Positions 57,423 through 64,000 of a DNA stretch of 64,000 nt are shown here, in pieces (the first letter of the stretch is position 1; the number at the start of each line of letters is the position of its first letter). This stretch comes from UBA927 sp964361785 (lineage in GTDB: Bacteria; Patescibacteriota; Microgenomatia; UBA10105; UBA927). Below the pieces are notes generated by a model. That model was not told where the DNA came from and made no database searches. It was given only the letters and a program-made list of their open reading frames with translations. The position numbers and the translations under genes are program-made. The DNA is taken from contig CAYIBX010000001.1 in the NCBI GenBank assembly GCA_964361785.1, positions 1 through 64,000 on the forward strand, given 5' to 3'.

Positions 57423-58638
57423 ATCTATCATCAATAAACGTTCACATGTGTTGATTGCTACATTTTCACCATGGAAAAATGGTGTGCGTCTGCCTATTAA
57501 CGGAAATTTGGAGCCGATGCGTGATTACTTTGTGCCGAGAGTGGAAAAGGTAGTGGTTATTGATCAAGTGTATCCTGGGAGTGATTTTGTATTGCCTAGA
57601 GTAGAAGTGTATAAATATGGAAAGTTTGTTTCATTTCTGAAGTCGTCATTTATACTAACAATTCTTTCTCCTTTATTGTGGTTTTCAAATACGTCGGGAA
57701 CTCACATCGTGTTTAAGATGAGAGATTATCTTTCCGTTATTGTTGAAGGATTGAGAACAAAGAAGCTGTTTGATCTTTTTATCGGGTTTGAAGCGATCAA
57801 TGCGCTTGCAGGAGTGTTTCTACGACGTTTAGGAAGAGTGAAAAAAGTGGTGTATTATGTGTCGGATTATTCACCGAAGCGATATACATTCAATTGGTTT
57901 AATGCTCTTTATCTGTGGTTAGATAGGAAAGCATGCATGCAATCTGATGTCATTTGGGATGTGTCTAAGGCCATGATGCCTGCACGTATACATGCAGGAC
58001 TAGATTCCAAAAAAACAGCGCCAGTAATTCATGTACCAAATGCATTGTATCCCGCTCAAATAGACGCGCTTCCGATTGGGAGTATTAAAAAAAATACTCT
58101 TGTTTTTTTGGGAACACTAGGATATGAAAATGGACCAGATATTGCAGTGCAAGCGACCGCGATAGTTGCAAAAAAAATACCAGATATACAATTACATATT
58201 ATCGGTGGGAACGAAGCGAATGAAGCGAAGCTTAAGGGTTTAGCAGGAGAGTTGCATATTAGAAAGAATGTCATATTTCATGGGTTTATCGCAAATAGAG
58301 AAAAAATTTCTAACATTGCTCGTACGTTTCAGGTAGCGCTTGCGCCTTACAAGGATATAGAAGGATCAGCAAGAAAGTATGGTGACGCGACTAAAATACG
58401 CGCTTACACCGCAGTGGGATTACCAGTAATTACAACCAGCGTCCCACCCCTTGGCAAAGACATACAGAAAGCGGGTGCAGGATTGATTGTTAAAGACACG
58501 CCTGACGCGTTTGCACAAGCTATTATCAAGATAATAACTACGCCAAAACTTTATCAATCTCTGCGTACGGGTTCTATTCATTTCGCGAAAGAAAATACGT
58601 GGGATAATGAGTACCAAAAGGCGATTGAGGCCTCATAA
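57403..58638 (+). CDS. GT-B glycosyltransferase, DPxK-type
   Basis: A 411-residue GT-B enzyme. The N-terminal half has RSHVLIATFSPWKNGVRLP and YYVSDYSPKRYTF. The C-terminal half has VFLGTLGYENGPDIAVQA, LHIIGGNEANEA and YGDATKIRAYTAVGLPVITT, the motif it shares with the genes at 32418 and 34447. The start at 57403 is taken because the upstream 30 codons are read from the preceding gene in another frame. It is the last gene of the long plus-strand run; its stop is 11 bases from the convergent methyltransferase, and no stem-loop terminator is evident there. Confidence 0.75.
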   Translation: MLKKNAKSIINKRSHVLIATFSPWKNGVRLPINGNLEPMRDYFVPRVEKVVVIDQVYPGSDFVLPRVEVYKYGKFVSFLKSSFILTILSPLLWFSNTSGTHIVFKMRDYLSVIVEGLRTKKLFDLFIGFEAINALAGVFLRRLGRVKKVVYYVSDYSPKRYTFNWFNALYLWLDRKACMQSDVIWDVSKAMMPARIHAGLDSKKTAPVIHVPNALYPAQIDALPIGSIKKNTLVFLGTLGYENGPDIAVQATAIVAKKIPDIQLHIIGGNEANEAKLKGLAGELHIRKNVIFHGFIANREKISNIARTFQVALAPYKDIEGSARKYGDATKIRAYTAVGLPVITTSVPPLGKDIQKAGAGLIVKDTPDAFAQAIIKIITTPKLYQSLRTGSIHFAKENTWDNEYQKAIEAS

Positions 58639-58649
58639 TTCGAGGGTAG

Positions 58650-59408
58650 CTATTTTCGTTCAAAAATTGCAACAATCATGTTGCCATAAGTAAACTCGTA
58701 TGCAATTTCGATTTTGCAGAGAAATGTAGCTAACCAAGAGAATGGAGCCGCAAAGGAGATTGTATTAAATGTACGAAAAGTAACGAGACGGAAACCACCT
58801 TCCCTAAACACCCTCGTTAAATTCTCTTTTGAGTATTTTGCTAAGTGTTGGTGGCCCTGAAATTTGGGAACAAGGGTCGTTGTGTCAAGAAGTGCTTCCA
58901 GGAGCACCCAGGCACTTCGATAATTCGGAGTAATAATACAAACCTTCCCGTTTTTACTGATGAGTGCACGAATATTTTTTGCAACTTTTAATGCATCTTT
59001 TTCCGGAATATGCTCGATAACATCTACAGCAACTATAAAGTCAAATGGGGCATGACGTTTTACCTTTGTGAGATCGCGTATATCAGATTGAACGAGTACT
59101 ACATTATTTTTTTTGCCGCGTTTGAGTTTATTCTTTAAAAATTTTAGTGGTTCATCATTGTAGTCAACGCCGACAATCTTTCTTACTTTTGCGGTGTACC
59201 GAAGTTCAAAATTTCCTGAACCCGTACCCAGATCTAGTACGGACGAATGTTTAGTAAACTTCAGAAGGGTATCTAACACCGTTAATTTATTTTTGTGCCA
59301 GTTAGCTTGAAGAAAGTTCTTACTTCGAATTGCCAGATATTGATAATCAGGCGGTATACCTAATTTTTTTTCTATAATTACGTGGTCATCGTGTGTATGG
59401 TTATGCAT
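58650..59408 (-). CDS. Class I SAM-dependent methyltransferase
   Basis: A 252-residue methyltransferase: SVLDLGTGSGNFEL (about 55-68) is motif I, VGVDYNDEP motif II, and VAVDVIEHIPEKDAL the post-II segment. The C-terminal part includes APFSWLATFLCKIEIAYEF. It resembles the methyltransf_11/25 group. It is convergent with the plus-strand operon and 62 bases downstream of the minus-strand epimerase, with which it may form an operon. The substrate is unknown. Confidence 0.8.
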   Translation of the reverse strand: MHNHTHDDHVIIEKKLGIPPDYQYLAIRSKNFLQANWHKNKLTVLDTLLKFTKHSSVLDLGTGSGNFELRYTAKVRKIVGVDYNDEPLKFLKNKLKRGKKNNVVLVQSDIRDLTKVKRHAPFDFIVAVDVIEHIPEKDALKVAKNIRALISKNGKVCIITPNYRSAWVLLEALLDTTTLVPKFQGHQHLAKYSKENLTRVFREGGFRLVTFRTFNTISFAAPFSWLATFLCKIEIAYEFTYGNMIVAIFERK

Positions 59409-59470
59409 ATATGAGTAGGATTACGCAAGTGTGTATTCGGATTGAGATAGCAAAACTTTGTGTAGTTTTG

Positions 59471-60439
59471 TCATATAATGACCGAAGATTTCAATTGTGA
59501 TTGTGCCCAGTAGTGTGTTTGTGTCAAGCCCTTGGTAAACGATGTGGAGGGTTTGAAAGAAAAGTCTGTGAAAGCCTTTTTCATATCAGCCTCCATAAAG
59601 CGTTGTTCGCCGGGACGCTGATCTTTATAGACGACAGGATACGTATCGGGATTTTTTCCTGCTGCTTGTATCACTGCTCTCACCATATCTTTGACACTTA
59701 TTTGTTTACCATTTCCGAGATTGTATACTTGTTGAAATACGTTGGGTTTGTCGATAGCGAGTGTCCATGCTTTGATGACATTATCTATATAGATAAAATC
59801 CCGTGTTTGTAAACCATCTCCATATATAGTAACGGGCTCATTTCGAAGCACATTGCCGATAAATATGGCGAGCGCCCCTTGGTAGGAATTAGTCAGACTT
59901 TGTCTTGGGCCATAGACATTGAACATGCGAAAAGAGGTGACGTTGAATGGTTTTTTTAGGTCGGTGCGGGCCGCTGTCGCGTGGACGAAGCGCTCCGCGG
60001 CATATTTTGAGATTCCATAGTAGGAAACTGGCTTGCAGGAGTGAGTTTCTGATACAGGGAGCGAGTCTGGATGACCGTAGGCTGTCATGGAGGAAGCGTA
60101 GAGAAATCGTGTGACGTTTGCGGCAAGGGCTGCGAGCACCACGTTGACTGTCCCTTTGAAATTGACATCGATGTCAAAATGCGGATCGGAAAAAGAATTA
60201 ATATTGGATGCTTGTCCTGCGATATGAAAAATGATGTCTGGTTTCACTTTTTGTACGATAGAAAGTATCTTATCTTTGTTTCGTACGTCTTCGATATAGA
60301 GTGGTATATTTTTTGGAACAAATGTTTTATTTCCAGTGGCTAGATTGTCTACTACATGAACGTTGTATGTCTTTGACAATTTGTCTACAAGGTGAGAACC
60401 GATAAATCCTGCACCGCCAGTTATTAATGCTTTTTGCAT
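59471..60439 (-). CDS. UDP-sugar 4-epimerase-like SDR
   Basis: A 322-residue extended SDR. GGAGFIG (8-14), SSMTAYG and YGISK (141-145) are complete catalytic motifs; RMFNVYGPRQSLTNSYQGAL and GDGLQTRDFIYIDNV are typical of UDP-glucose or UDP-N-acetylhexosamine 4-epimerases. It would supply an epimerised UDP sugar to the glycan genes. The ATG at 60439 follows a plausible -10 box with leaderless spacing; an upstream start at 60628 adds 63 unrelated residues. Divergent from the gene at 60552. Confidence 0.8.
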   Translation of the reverse strand: MQKALITGGAGFIGSHLVDKLSKTYNVHVVDNLATGNKTFVPKNIPLYIEDVRNKDKILSIVQKVKPDIIFHIAGQASNINSFSDPHFDIDVNFKGTVNVVLAALAANVTRFLYASSMTAYGHPDSLPVSETHSCKPVSYYGISKYAAERFVHATAARTDLKKPFNVTSFRMFNVYGPRQSLTNSYQGALAIFIGNVLRNEPVTIYGDGLQTRDFIYIDNVIKAWTLAIDKPNVFQQVYNLGNGKQISVKDMVRAVIQAAGKNPDTYPVVYKDQRPGEQRFMEADMKKAFTDFSFKPSTSFTKGLTQTHYWAQSQLKSSVII

Positions 60440-60446
60440 GATGTTA

Positions 60447-60455
60447 ACTGTATCA
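60447..60455 (-). promoter_or_regulatory. Extended -10 box for the minus-strand epimerase
   Basis: On the minus strand TGATACAGT (TGn + TACAGT) lies 7 bases before the ATG at 60439, the same spacing as at 20081 and 62381. It would give a leaderless transcript. No strong -35 is seen; extended -10 promoters can work without one. Confidence 0.4.
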
Positions 60456-60483
60456 CAAAAAATATTATTTTTGTACTCTGATT

Positions 60484-60492
60484 TGCTATAAT
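60484..60492 (+). promoter_or_regulatory. Extended -10 promoter (TGCTATAAT)
   Basis: TGCTATAAT in the divergent gap is a perfect extended -10 box on the plus strand. Transcription would start near 60499, about 50 bases before the ATG at 60552. It is the natural promoter for the interrupted HD-domain gene. No good -35 at the usual distance. Confidence 0.55.
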
Positions 60493-60551
60493 CGTCAGAT
60501 ATCACAAGAACTACGAGAAGCAATAATGCAGAAGTCAAAAAAAGAGAATTG

Positions 60552-61397
60552 ATGATGCAACAAATTCCAGTGGACAAATTTATAGAGAAATATCGAGTGG
60601 ACAATCCAGACGTGATTGAAACGCTCAAAAAATTTCCGGTACTAAGTTACTTATTGGGTTCAGTATCAGAAAAGACATTTGAAAATAATAGAACTGTCAC
60701 AGAAGGGTCGGCAATGTTTGGGCTGACAAATCCTCAAGATGCAATGCGATGGAAGGGAATATTTACTCATATCACCGGAGCTTCAAGGCATGTCTATTTT
60801 TTGAGTGATAAAATAGCGCATGCGACACCTACGCAAAAACAAAAATTACTTGCATGAGGGTATACCCAAACATCATTAACATCTCTTGATCCTGATCTTC
60901 TTCGTGATCATAAACTTGTCGATCATGCGGGACGAAGACAAATGGATGAATTAGGATGGCATGATGTGCGCGACGCTGCACATCCGTCAACGTATTCTTC
61001 AGAAAATACGCTGGCATTATTAGAGCGAAATGGGGCTGATCCATATTTTCTTCACCATATGAAGGAAGAAGATCACGCGTATCTTTTCTCTCGAGGAAAA
61101 AGTGGTCGATTGAAAGATATACAGTTTGCAGTACTCACCTATGGTGATTGGACATTTGATCAAAAATCCGTGAGCCTCCATGATCGGTTTGTAGGTTTGC
61201 GATCACGAAATCGTGCTGACAGGGCAACGCTTGATAGGCTAGAGCATCTAGGGCAAACTTTTGAATCGGATTTACAGCATGTGTTTGGCGATTCAATTAT
61301 CCATGAAATGATGGAATTAAAGCCGTTTGCATGGGAAGAAAAAATGAAAAATGCATATGCTTCAAGTGCAGGATTGCCAGTTTCAATTTTTGTTTAA
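60552..61397 (+). pseudogene. HD-domain protein gene interrupted by an in-frame TGA
   Basis: One continuous reading frame of 282 codons broken only by TGA at 60855-60857 (codon 102). The first part has MQQIPVDKFIEKY and HITGASRHVYFLSDKIA; the second begins immediately after the TGA with GYTQTSLTSLDPDLL, then VDHAGRRQMDELGWHDV, AVLTYGDWTFDQKSVSLHDR. This order (His in the first helix, an HD/HAGRR helix, YGDWTF and RF..LR) resembles HD-family proteins. No frameshift is needed, so the break is a single nonsense codon or a sequencing error, unless the TGA is read through. TGA is an ordinary stop elsewhere here. The second part alone could restart at ATG 60942. Confidence 0.7.
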
Positions 61398-61642
61398 TGC
61401 TTTGCGAGTGTAGCGAGTGTTGCCGCAACGGATGGGTTATTGATAGTCTGTAATGTCACCCTGTCACCAAATCGTTTTTGAAGAGGAGTTAAAAATTCAT
61501 CTGCCCATGAAGGAGTCAGCACCACGACGCCCTCAAAATCTATGCATATTTTATCAAATCTATGCAAATCTATGCAATAGTAGATTTGGAATATTCGAAT
61601 AAATCTGATTAAAAACCTTATGATACAATGCCTGTATGGCAA
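61394..61642 (-). pseudogene. DUF4325 (STAS-like) C-terminal remnant
   Basis: The 82-residue frame ends with ICIDFEGVVVLTPSWADEFL followed by TLQTINNPSVAATLATLAKH, which resembles DUF4325, a STAS-like domain. The upstream residues (MPYRHCIIRFLIRFIRIFQ) are unlike the family and run into repeat and promoter sequence, so the N-terminal part of the gene seems lost. It may be a remnant of a larger gene. It does not have a visible promoter of its own. Confidence 0.55.
61536..61576. repeat. Three copies of AAATCTATGCA
   Basis: AAATCTATGCA occurs at 61536-61546, 61556-61566 and 61566-61576, the last two sharing one base. The start-to-start distances are 20 and 10 bases, about two and one helical turns, so all copies face the same side of the DNA. 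They lie at the broken end of the DUF4325 remnant. Confidence 0.7.
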
Positions 61643-61704
61643 AAAAGATGGTAAGTGTGGTCACTGAGGGGGCTGGGTTTATGGGGATAAAATAGTGATA
61701 TACT
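61619..61704 (+). pseudogene. Fossil 5' end and promoter of the UDP-glucuronate decarboxylase gene
   Basis: The segment aligns with 62369-62458, the promoter and first codons of the uxs-like gene. From its ATG (61636) about 44 of 53 bases agree by hand count, including GGTAAGTGT and GGGGCTGGGTTTAT. It reads VTEGAGFMG where the intact copy has VTGGAGFIG, then hits TAG after 19 codons. A TGATACAAT box sits 6 bases before the ATG, equivalent to TGATATAAT in the intact copy. The rest of the gene is missing; the toxin-antitoxin pair begins right after it. Confidence 0.75.
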
Positions 61705-61713
61705 TAAAGAGGA
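61696..61713 (+). promoter_or_regulatory. Extended -10 and Shine-Dalgarno for the toxin-antitoxin pair
   Basis: TGATATACT (61696-61704) is an extended -10 box inside the tail of the fossil gene, and AAAGAGGA (61706-61713) is a ribosome site 7 bases before the ATG at 61721. The two nearly touch, so the real transcription start may be farther upstream, for example at the TGATACAAT at 61621-61629. Confidence 0.4.
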
Positions 61714-61720
61714 TAGTTAT

Positions 61721-62011
61721 ATGGTAAATAATACGATTGATCAGATAAAGGTTAAAGCAGTACCTATTCTTATGAGAGCGGGCGTGACTCGCTCTTCTAT
61801 TTATGGTTCATATGTACGAGGCGAGCAAAAGCAAGAGAGTGATATTGATTTACTTGTTGATGTACCGCGAGGAACGAGTCTATTTGATTTAGCGGATTTA
61901 CAAATAAAGCTTGAAGAGGCGCTTGGTAAAAATGTTGATCTTGTTACCTATGCATCAGTACATCATCTTTTGAAAGATCGAATTATGGCTGAACAAATAG
62001 GCATATTATGA
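61721..62011 (+). CDS. mntA: MNT-type nucleotidyltransferase antitoxin
   Basis: A 96-residue minimal nucleotidyltransferase. The active-site motif GSX10DXD is exact: Gly29-Ser30 and Asp41-x-Asp43 in GSYVRGEQKQESDIDLLVD. In the MntA/HepT systems this enzyme attaches AMP to the HEPN toxin and silences it. The stop overlaps the start of the HEPN gene by 4 bases, the usual order of the operon. The name is by family and context. Confidence 0.85.
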   Translation: MVNNTIDQIKVKAVPILMRAGVTRSSIYGSYVRGEQKQESDIDLLVDVPRGTSLFDLADLQIKLEEALGKNVDLVTYASVHHLLKDRIMAEQIGIL

Positions 62012-62346
62012 ACAAAGATTACTTTGTTTTTCTCAATCATATAGTGGAAAGTATTACTGTTATTGAAGAGTATATACGTAATTGTTCGGAAGAAGAGTTC
62101 ATGCGATCCCAAGAGAAACAGGACGCGGTGATTCGCAGACTGGAAATCATAGGAGAAGCAGTCAAAAATATTCCTCAGGAATATCGAGATCAGCATGTGG
62201 AAGTTGCCTGGAACAAAGCTATGGGAACGCGAAATATTCTCATTCATCACTACTTCGGTATTGATATCACAGTCGTGTGGGATACGGTGATAAAAAGTTT
62301 GCCTGAATTTAAAAATCAAATTCTTCAATTGCTGAATGAAAAGTAA
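62008..62346 (+). CDS. hepT: HEPN-domain (DUF86) ribonuclease toxin
   Basis: A 112-residue all-helical HEPN protein. The RNase motif RX4HXY is intact: Arg75, His80 and Tyr82 in RNILIHHY; Tyr82 is the residue that MntA modifies in characterised systems. VIRRLEIIGEAVKNIP is the typical DUF86 helix. Expected activity is tRNA or RNA cleavage unless AMPylated. The pair is inserted between the fossil and intact copies of the decarboxylase gene. Confidence 0.85.
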   Translation: MNKDYFVFLNHIVESITVIEEYIRNCSEEEFMRSQEKQDAVIRRLEIIGEAVKNIPQEYRDQHVEVAWNKAMGTRNILIHHYFGIDITVVWDTVIKSLPEFKNQILQLLNEK

Positions 62347-62373
62347 TTATAGGAATTTTATATATAATCCTTT

Positions 62374-62381
62374 GATATAAT
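62374..62381 (+). promoter_or_regulatory. Extended -10 promoter, leaderless, for uxs
   Basis: TGATATAAT spans 62373-62381 (TGn + TATAAT). The ATG is at 62388, six bases past the -10 box, so the mRNA should begin at or next to the start codon. The same layout is preserved in the fossil copy at 61621-61636. Confidence 0.6.
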
Positions 62382-62387
62382 ACGCCT

Positions 62388-63386
62388 ATGGCAGGAAAAA
62401 TGGTAAGTGTAGTCACAGGTGGGGCTGGGTTTATAGGGAGTAATTTAGTGAATAAACTCCTTGACTTTGGGCATACGGTCATAGCTGTCGATAATTTAAT
62501 TACTGGTAGAGTTGAAAACCTCACCGAGGCAATACGTAACTCTCAATTTTCTTTTATTCAGGCAGATGTTATAAAAGGCTTGCCGGAGATTTCCGATGTC
62601 ACGCATGTGTGGCATTTGGCTTCCCCCGCATCGGTTGAAGGGTATCAAAACAATCCTGAAGAAACAGCGCTGGTCAATTCGGTGGGGACTAGAAATGCGC
62701 TTATCTTTGCTAAAGAGCACAATACTCGGCTTATTTATACCTCAACCAGTGAAGTATATGGAGACCCAAAACAACATCCGCAAAAGGAAACGTACTGGGG
62801 GAATGTGAATCCTAATGGCGTGCGAAGTTGCTACGACGAAAGCAAACGATACGGCGAAATGATGACCCTGCTTTATCATACAAAACATGGCGTAGACACA
62901 AGAATTGCGCGGATATTTAATACGTATGGTCCGAATATGAAAGCGAACGATGGACGCGTGGTATCTAACTTTATCAATCAAGCGCTTGTTCATAAACCAC
63001 TGACTGTCTATGGCGACGGACTACAGACGAGATCTTTTTGCTATGTGTCGGATCAGGTGGCCGGCCTTATTTCTTTGATGGAAAAAGAGAAGGCAAACGG
63101 GGAGGTCGTTAATATAGGAAATCCTGAGGAGTATACGGTGATTGATTTAGCCAAAAAGATTATTTTTCTTACCAATAGTACGTCAGAGATTGTCTATTCG
63201 AAACTTCCATCAGACGATCCGGTGAAAAGATGCCCTGATATTACCAAAGCCAAAGAATTATTAGATTGGGAGCCTGTCGTTTCTGTTGACGAAGGATTGA
63301 AGAAAACTATTGTCTACTATAGACAACAGTTAACACCCGCCTGCAAACGCCTGAGCGTAGCGATGGCGGGCAGGGTTAACAGTTAA
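62388..63386 (+). CDS. uxs: UDP-glucuronate decarboxylase (UDP-xylose synthase)
   Basis: A 332-residue SDR that converts UDP-glucuronate to UDP-xylose or the 4-keto pentose. GGAGFIG (11-17), HLASPASVEGYQ, STSEVYGDPKQHPQKE, SCYDESKR (Tyr149-Lys153) and RIFNTYGPNMKANDGRVVSN are the diagnostic UXS sequences. The family normally ends near KKTIVYYRQQ. Here about 17 more residues (LTPACKRLSVAMAGRVNS) are encoded by palindromic element C, so the original stop was overrun. Leaderless promoter at 62373. Confidence 0.88.
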   Translation: MAGKMVSVVTGGAGFIGSNLVNKLLDFGHTVIAVDNLITGRVENLTEAIRNSQFSFIQADVIKGLPEISDVTHVWHLASPASVEGYQNNPEETALVNSVGTRNALIFAKEHNTRLIYTSTSEVYGDPKQHPQKETYWGNVNPNGVRSCYDESKRYGEMMTLLYHTKHGVDTRIARIFNTYGPNMKANDGRVVSNFINQALVHKPLTVYGDGLQTRSFCYVSDQVAGLISLMEKEKANGEVVNIGNPEEYTVIDLAKKIIFLTNSTSEIVYSKLPSDDPVKRCPDITKAKELLDWEPVVSVDEGLKKTIVYYRQQLTPACKRLSVAMAGRVNS

Positions 63387-63387
63387 C
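63329..63387 (+). repeat. Palindromic element C at the 3' end of uxs
   Basis: CCCGCC (63336-63341) pairs with GGCGGG (63365-63370), with CGCCTGAGCG and TAGCGATGG between them. GTTAAC boxes flank the palindrome at 63329-63334, 63375-63380 and 63382-63387. The GC-rich core contrasts with the AT-rich flanks. It supplies the last codons of uxs. As a hairpin it might also act as a terminator, but no run of T follows directly. Confidence 0.65.
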
Positions 63388-63399
63388 AGTTTACTTTTT

Positions 63400-63630
63400 A
63401 TGAAAACTCAAGATATAAGTTTTTTTGTAGTTTTTGTCTTACTTTTGGTTAGTCGTAAGCCGATTTTGTTTGTGTGGTCAGGACTTCTTATGCTTTTTCT
63501 AGCTATCCCGTTGTTTGCGTTCCATATATTTTTTACGGCCGAAAGACTTACGTGGTATGCGGCTGCGTTCTTTCTTTTCTTCATTCTATTTTCTTTTATA
63601 CCCTCCCAGAAAGGCAAAATAACAGTATGA
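63400..63630 (+). CDS. Small membrane protein of unknown function
   Basis: A 76-residue protein with two or three hydrophobic helices (FFVVFVLLLVSRKPILFVW, LLMLFLAIPLFAFHIFF and WYAAAFFLFFILFSFIP). It is not recognised as a known family. Its stop overlaps the start of galE by 4 bases, so it is translated with galE. It starts 13 bases after the uxs stop, directly beyond palindromic element C. No motif suggests a function. Confidence 0.55.
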   Translation: MKTQDISFFVVFVLLLVSRKPILFVWSGLLMLFLAIPLFAFHIFFTAERLTWYAAAFFLFFILFSFIPSQKGKITV

Positions 63631-64000
63631 AGTTCTTAGTCACTGGCGGCACCGGATATATCGGAGGTGCGATGTCTCGGATGCTTGTTTTAAAGGGTCA
63701 TGAAGTGGTCATCCTTGATACGCTTGAGTACGGGCATAAGCAGGCAATACCCAGTACCGCACGACTTATAATCGGAAATGTAGGGGACAAAGATGTGGTA
63801 TCAGAGATATTTTCTAAGAATTCTATTGATGGAGTGTTGCACTTTGCCGGGTACACATCGGTAGAAGAATCTGTGAAAAATCCAATTCGTTATATAAAGA
63901 ATAATCTTATTTCACCCACTGTTCTTTTGGAGTGTATGAAAGATGCAGGATCACCGCCAATCATTTTTTCCTCTACCGCAGCTGTTTATGGTGTTCCAAA
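63627..64000 (+). CDS. galE: UDP-glucose 4-epimerase, 3' end outside window
   Basis: The first 124 codons of an extended SDR. GGTGYIGG (7-14) with Tyr in the dinucleotide loop, HFAGYTSVEESVKNPIRYI and FSSTAAVYG are typical of GalE (HFA..SVGES..P..Y). The enzyme interconverts UDP-glucose and UDP-galactose, giving precursors for the glycan genes. The catalytic YxxxK lies beyond the window edge, so it cannot be checked. ATGA overlap with the small membrane protein. Confidence 0.8.
   Translation, partial: MKFLVTGGTGYIGGAMSRMLVLKGHEVVILDTLEYGHKQAIPSTARLIIGNVGDKDVVSEIFSKNSIDGVLHFAGYTSVEESVKNPIRYIKNNLISPTVLLECMKDAGSPPIIFSSTAAVYGVP

Noticed and set aside
58208..58235. Repeated GAAGCGAA in the GT-B gene at 57403
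   Set aside because: Short repeat encoding Glu-Ala residues in a variable helix; not a palindrome and not found with the other elements.
58639..58649. Bidirectional terminator between the convergent genes
   Set aside because: The 11-base gap cannot hold a stem-loop, and I saw no convincing hairpin with a T run in the adjoining coding ends.
60552..61397. UGA recoded as glycine or tryptophan in this organism
   Set aside because: Many genes in the window end with TGA, often as ATGA overlaps (for example at 22198, 55434 and 63630), so TGA is a stop here. Only one gene shows an internal TGA.
61815..61830. Third copy of the GAGGCGAGC block
   Set aside because: It encodes the conserved RGE of the nucleotidyltransferase active site and lacks the other block, so the match is coincidental.
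1..64000. CRISPR arrays, tRNA or rRNA genes, insertion sequences
   Set aside because: No regularly spaced direct repeats, transposase motifs or RNA gene signatures were found on reading both strands.

Overview
The window looks like chromosomal DNA of a Candidate Phyla Radiation bacterium (Patescibacteria, most plausibly Microgenomates). The evidence is indirect: AT-rich sequence (about 40% G+C by eye), very tight gene packing with many ATGA stop/start overlaps, large families of multi-pass GT-C-type membrane glycosyltransferases, and small secreted DUF5667-like proteins. There is no rRNA, tRNA or other taxonomic marker. TGA is used freely as a stop, so this is not a UGA-recoding lineage such as Gracilibacteria or Absconditabacteria.

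Almost the whole window is one extended cell-envelope glycan locus. Part 1 (65-5678, minus strand) holds three large membrane proteins: GT39-like, YfhO-like and PTPS-related. Part 2 (5720-20019, plus) holds a GT87-like protein, three tandem GT39-like paralogues, another GT39-like protein, two more PTPS-related proteins, a MptA/B-like mannosyltransferase, a GT2, a DUF5667-like secreted protein and a GT4. Part 3 (20088-24235) starts with a separate promoter and an AAA/DUF4143 ATPase, followed by two DPM-like GT2 enzymes and a flippase.

Part 4 (24250-47887) is the sugar-nucleotide region: about seven SDR enzymes, a GDP-4-keto-6-deoxymannose 3-dehydratase (ColD)-like enzyme, two glucose-1-phosphate cytidylyltransferase-like proteins, a CDP-glucose 4,6-dehydratase, the Fe-S dehydrase RfbH, a ThDP-dependent acetolactate-synthase-like enzyme, a cupin, a HAD phosphatase, a 2-hydroxyacid dehydrogenase, four methyltransferases and several GT2/GT-B enzymes. 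Together these suggest synthesis of a CDP-3,6-dideoxyhexose, possibly a two-carbon-branched sugar of the yersiniose type, and perhaps also a GDP-linked dideoxy sugar, followed by polymerisation, O-methylation and flipping to the surface.

Part 5 (47880-58638) contains a second DUF5667-like protein, two paralogous giant membrane proteins (811 and 1202 residues) separated by a pair of tiny paralogous membrane proteins, a third large membrane protein and a GT-B enzyme. Part 6 (58650-64000) is more mixed: a methyltransferase and a UDP-sugar epimerase on the minus strand, an HD-domain gene interrupted by an in-frame TGA, a DUF4325 remnant, a MntA/HepT toxin-antitoxin pair lodged between a decayed copy and the intact copy of a UDP-glucuronate decarboxylase gene, a small membrane protein, and a galE gene cut by the window end.

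The most unusual signals are: GC-rich palindromic elements that add or insert in-frame codons in three genes; promoters placed so that transcripts would be leaderless; the fossil 5' end of the decarboxylase gene flanking the toxin-antitoxin pair; the in-frame TGA; and the combination of two distinct 3-deoxygenation enzymes with a ThDP enzyme in one sugar cluster.
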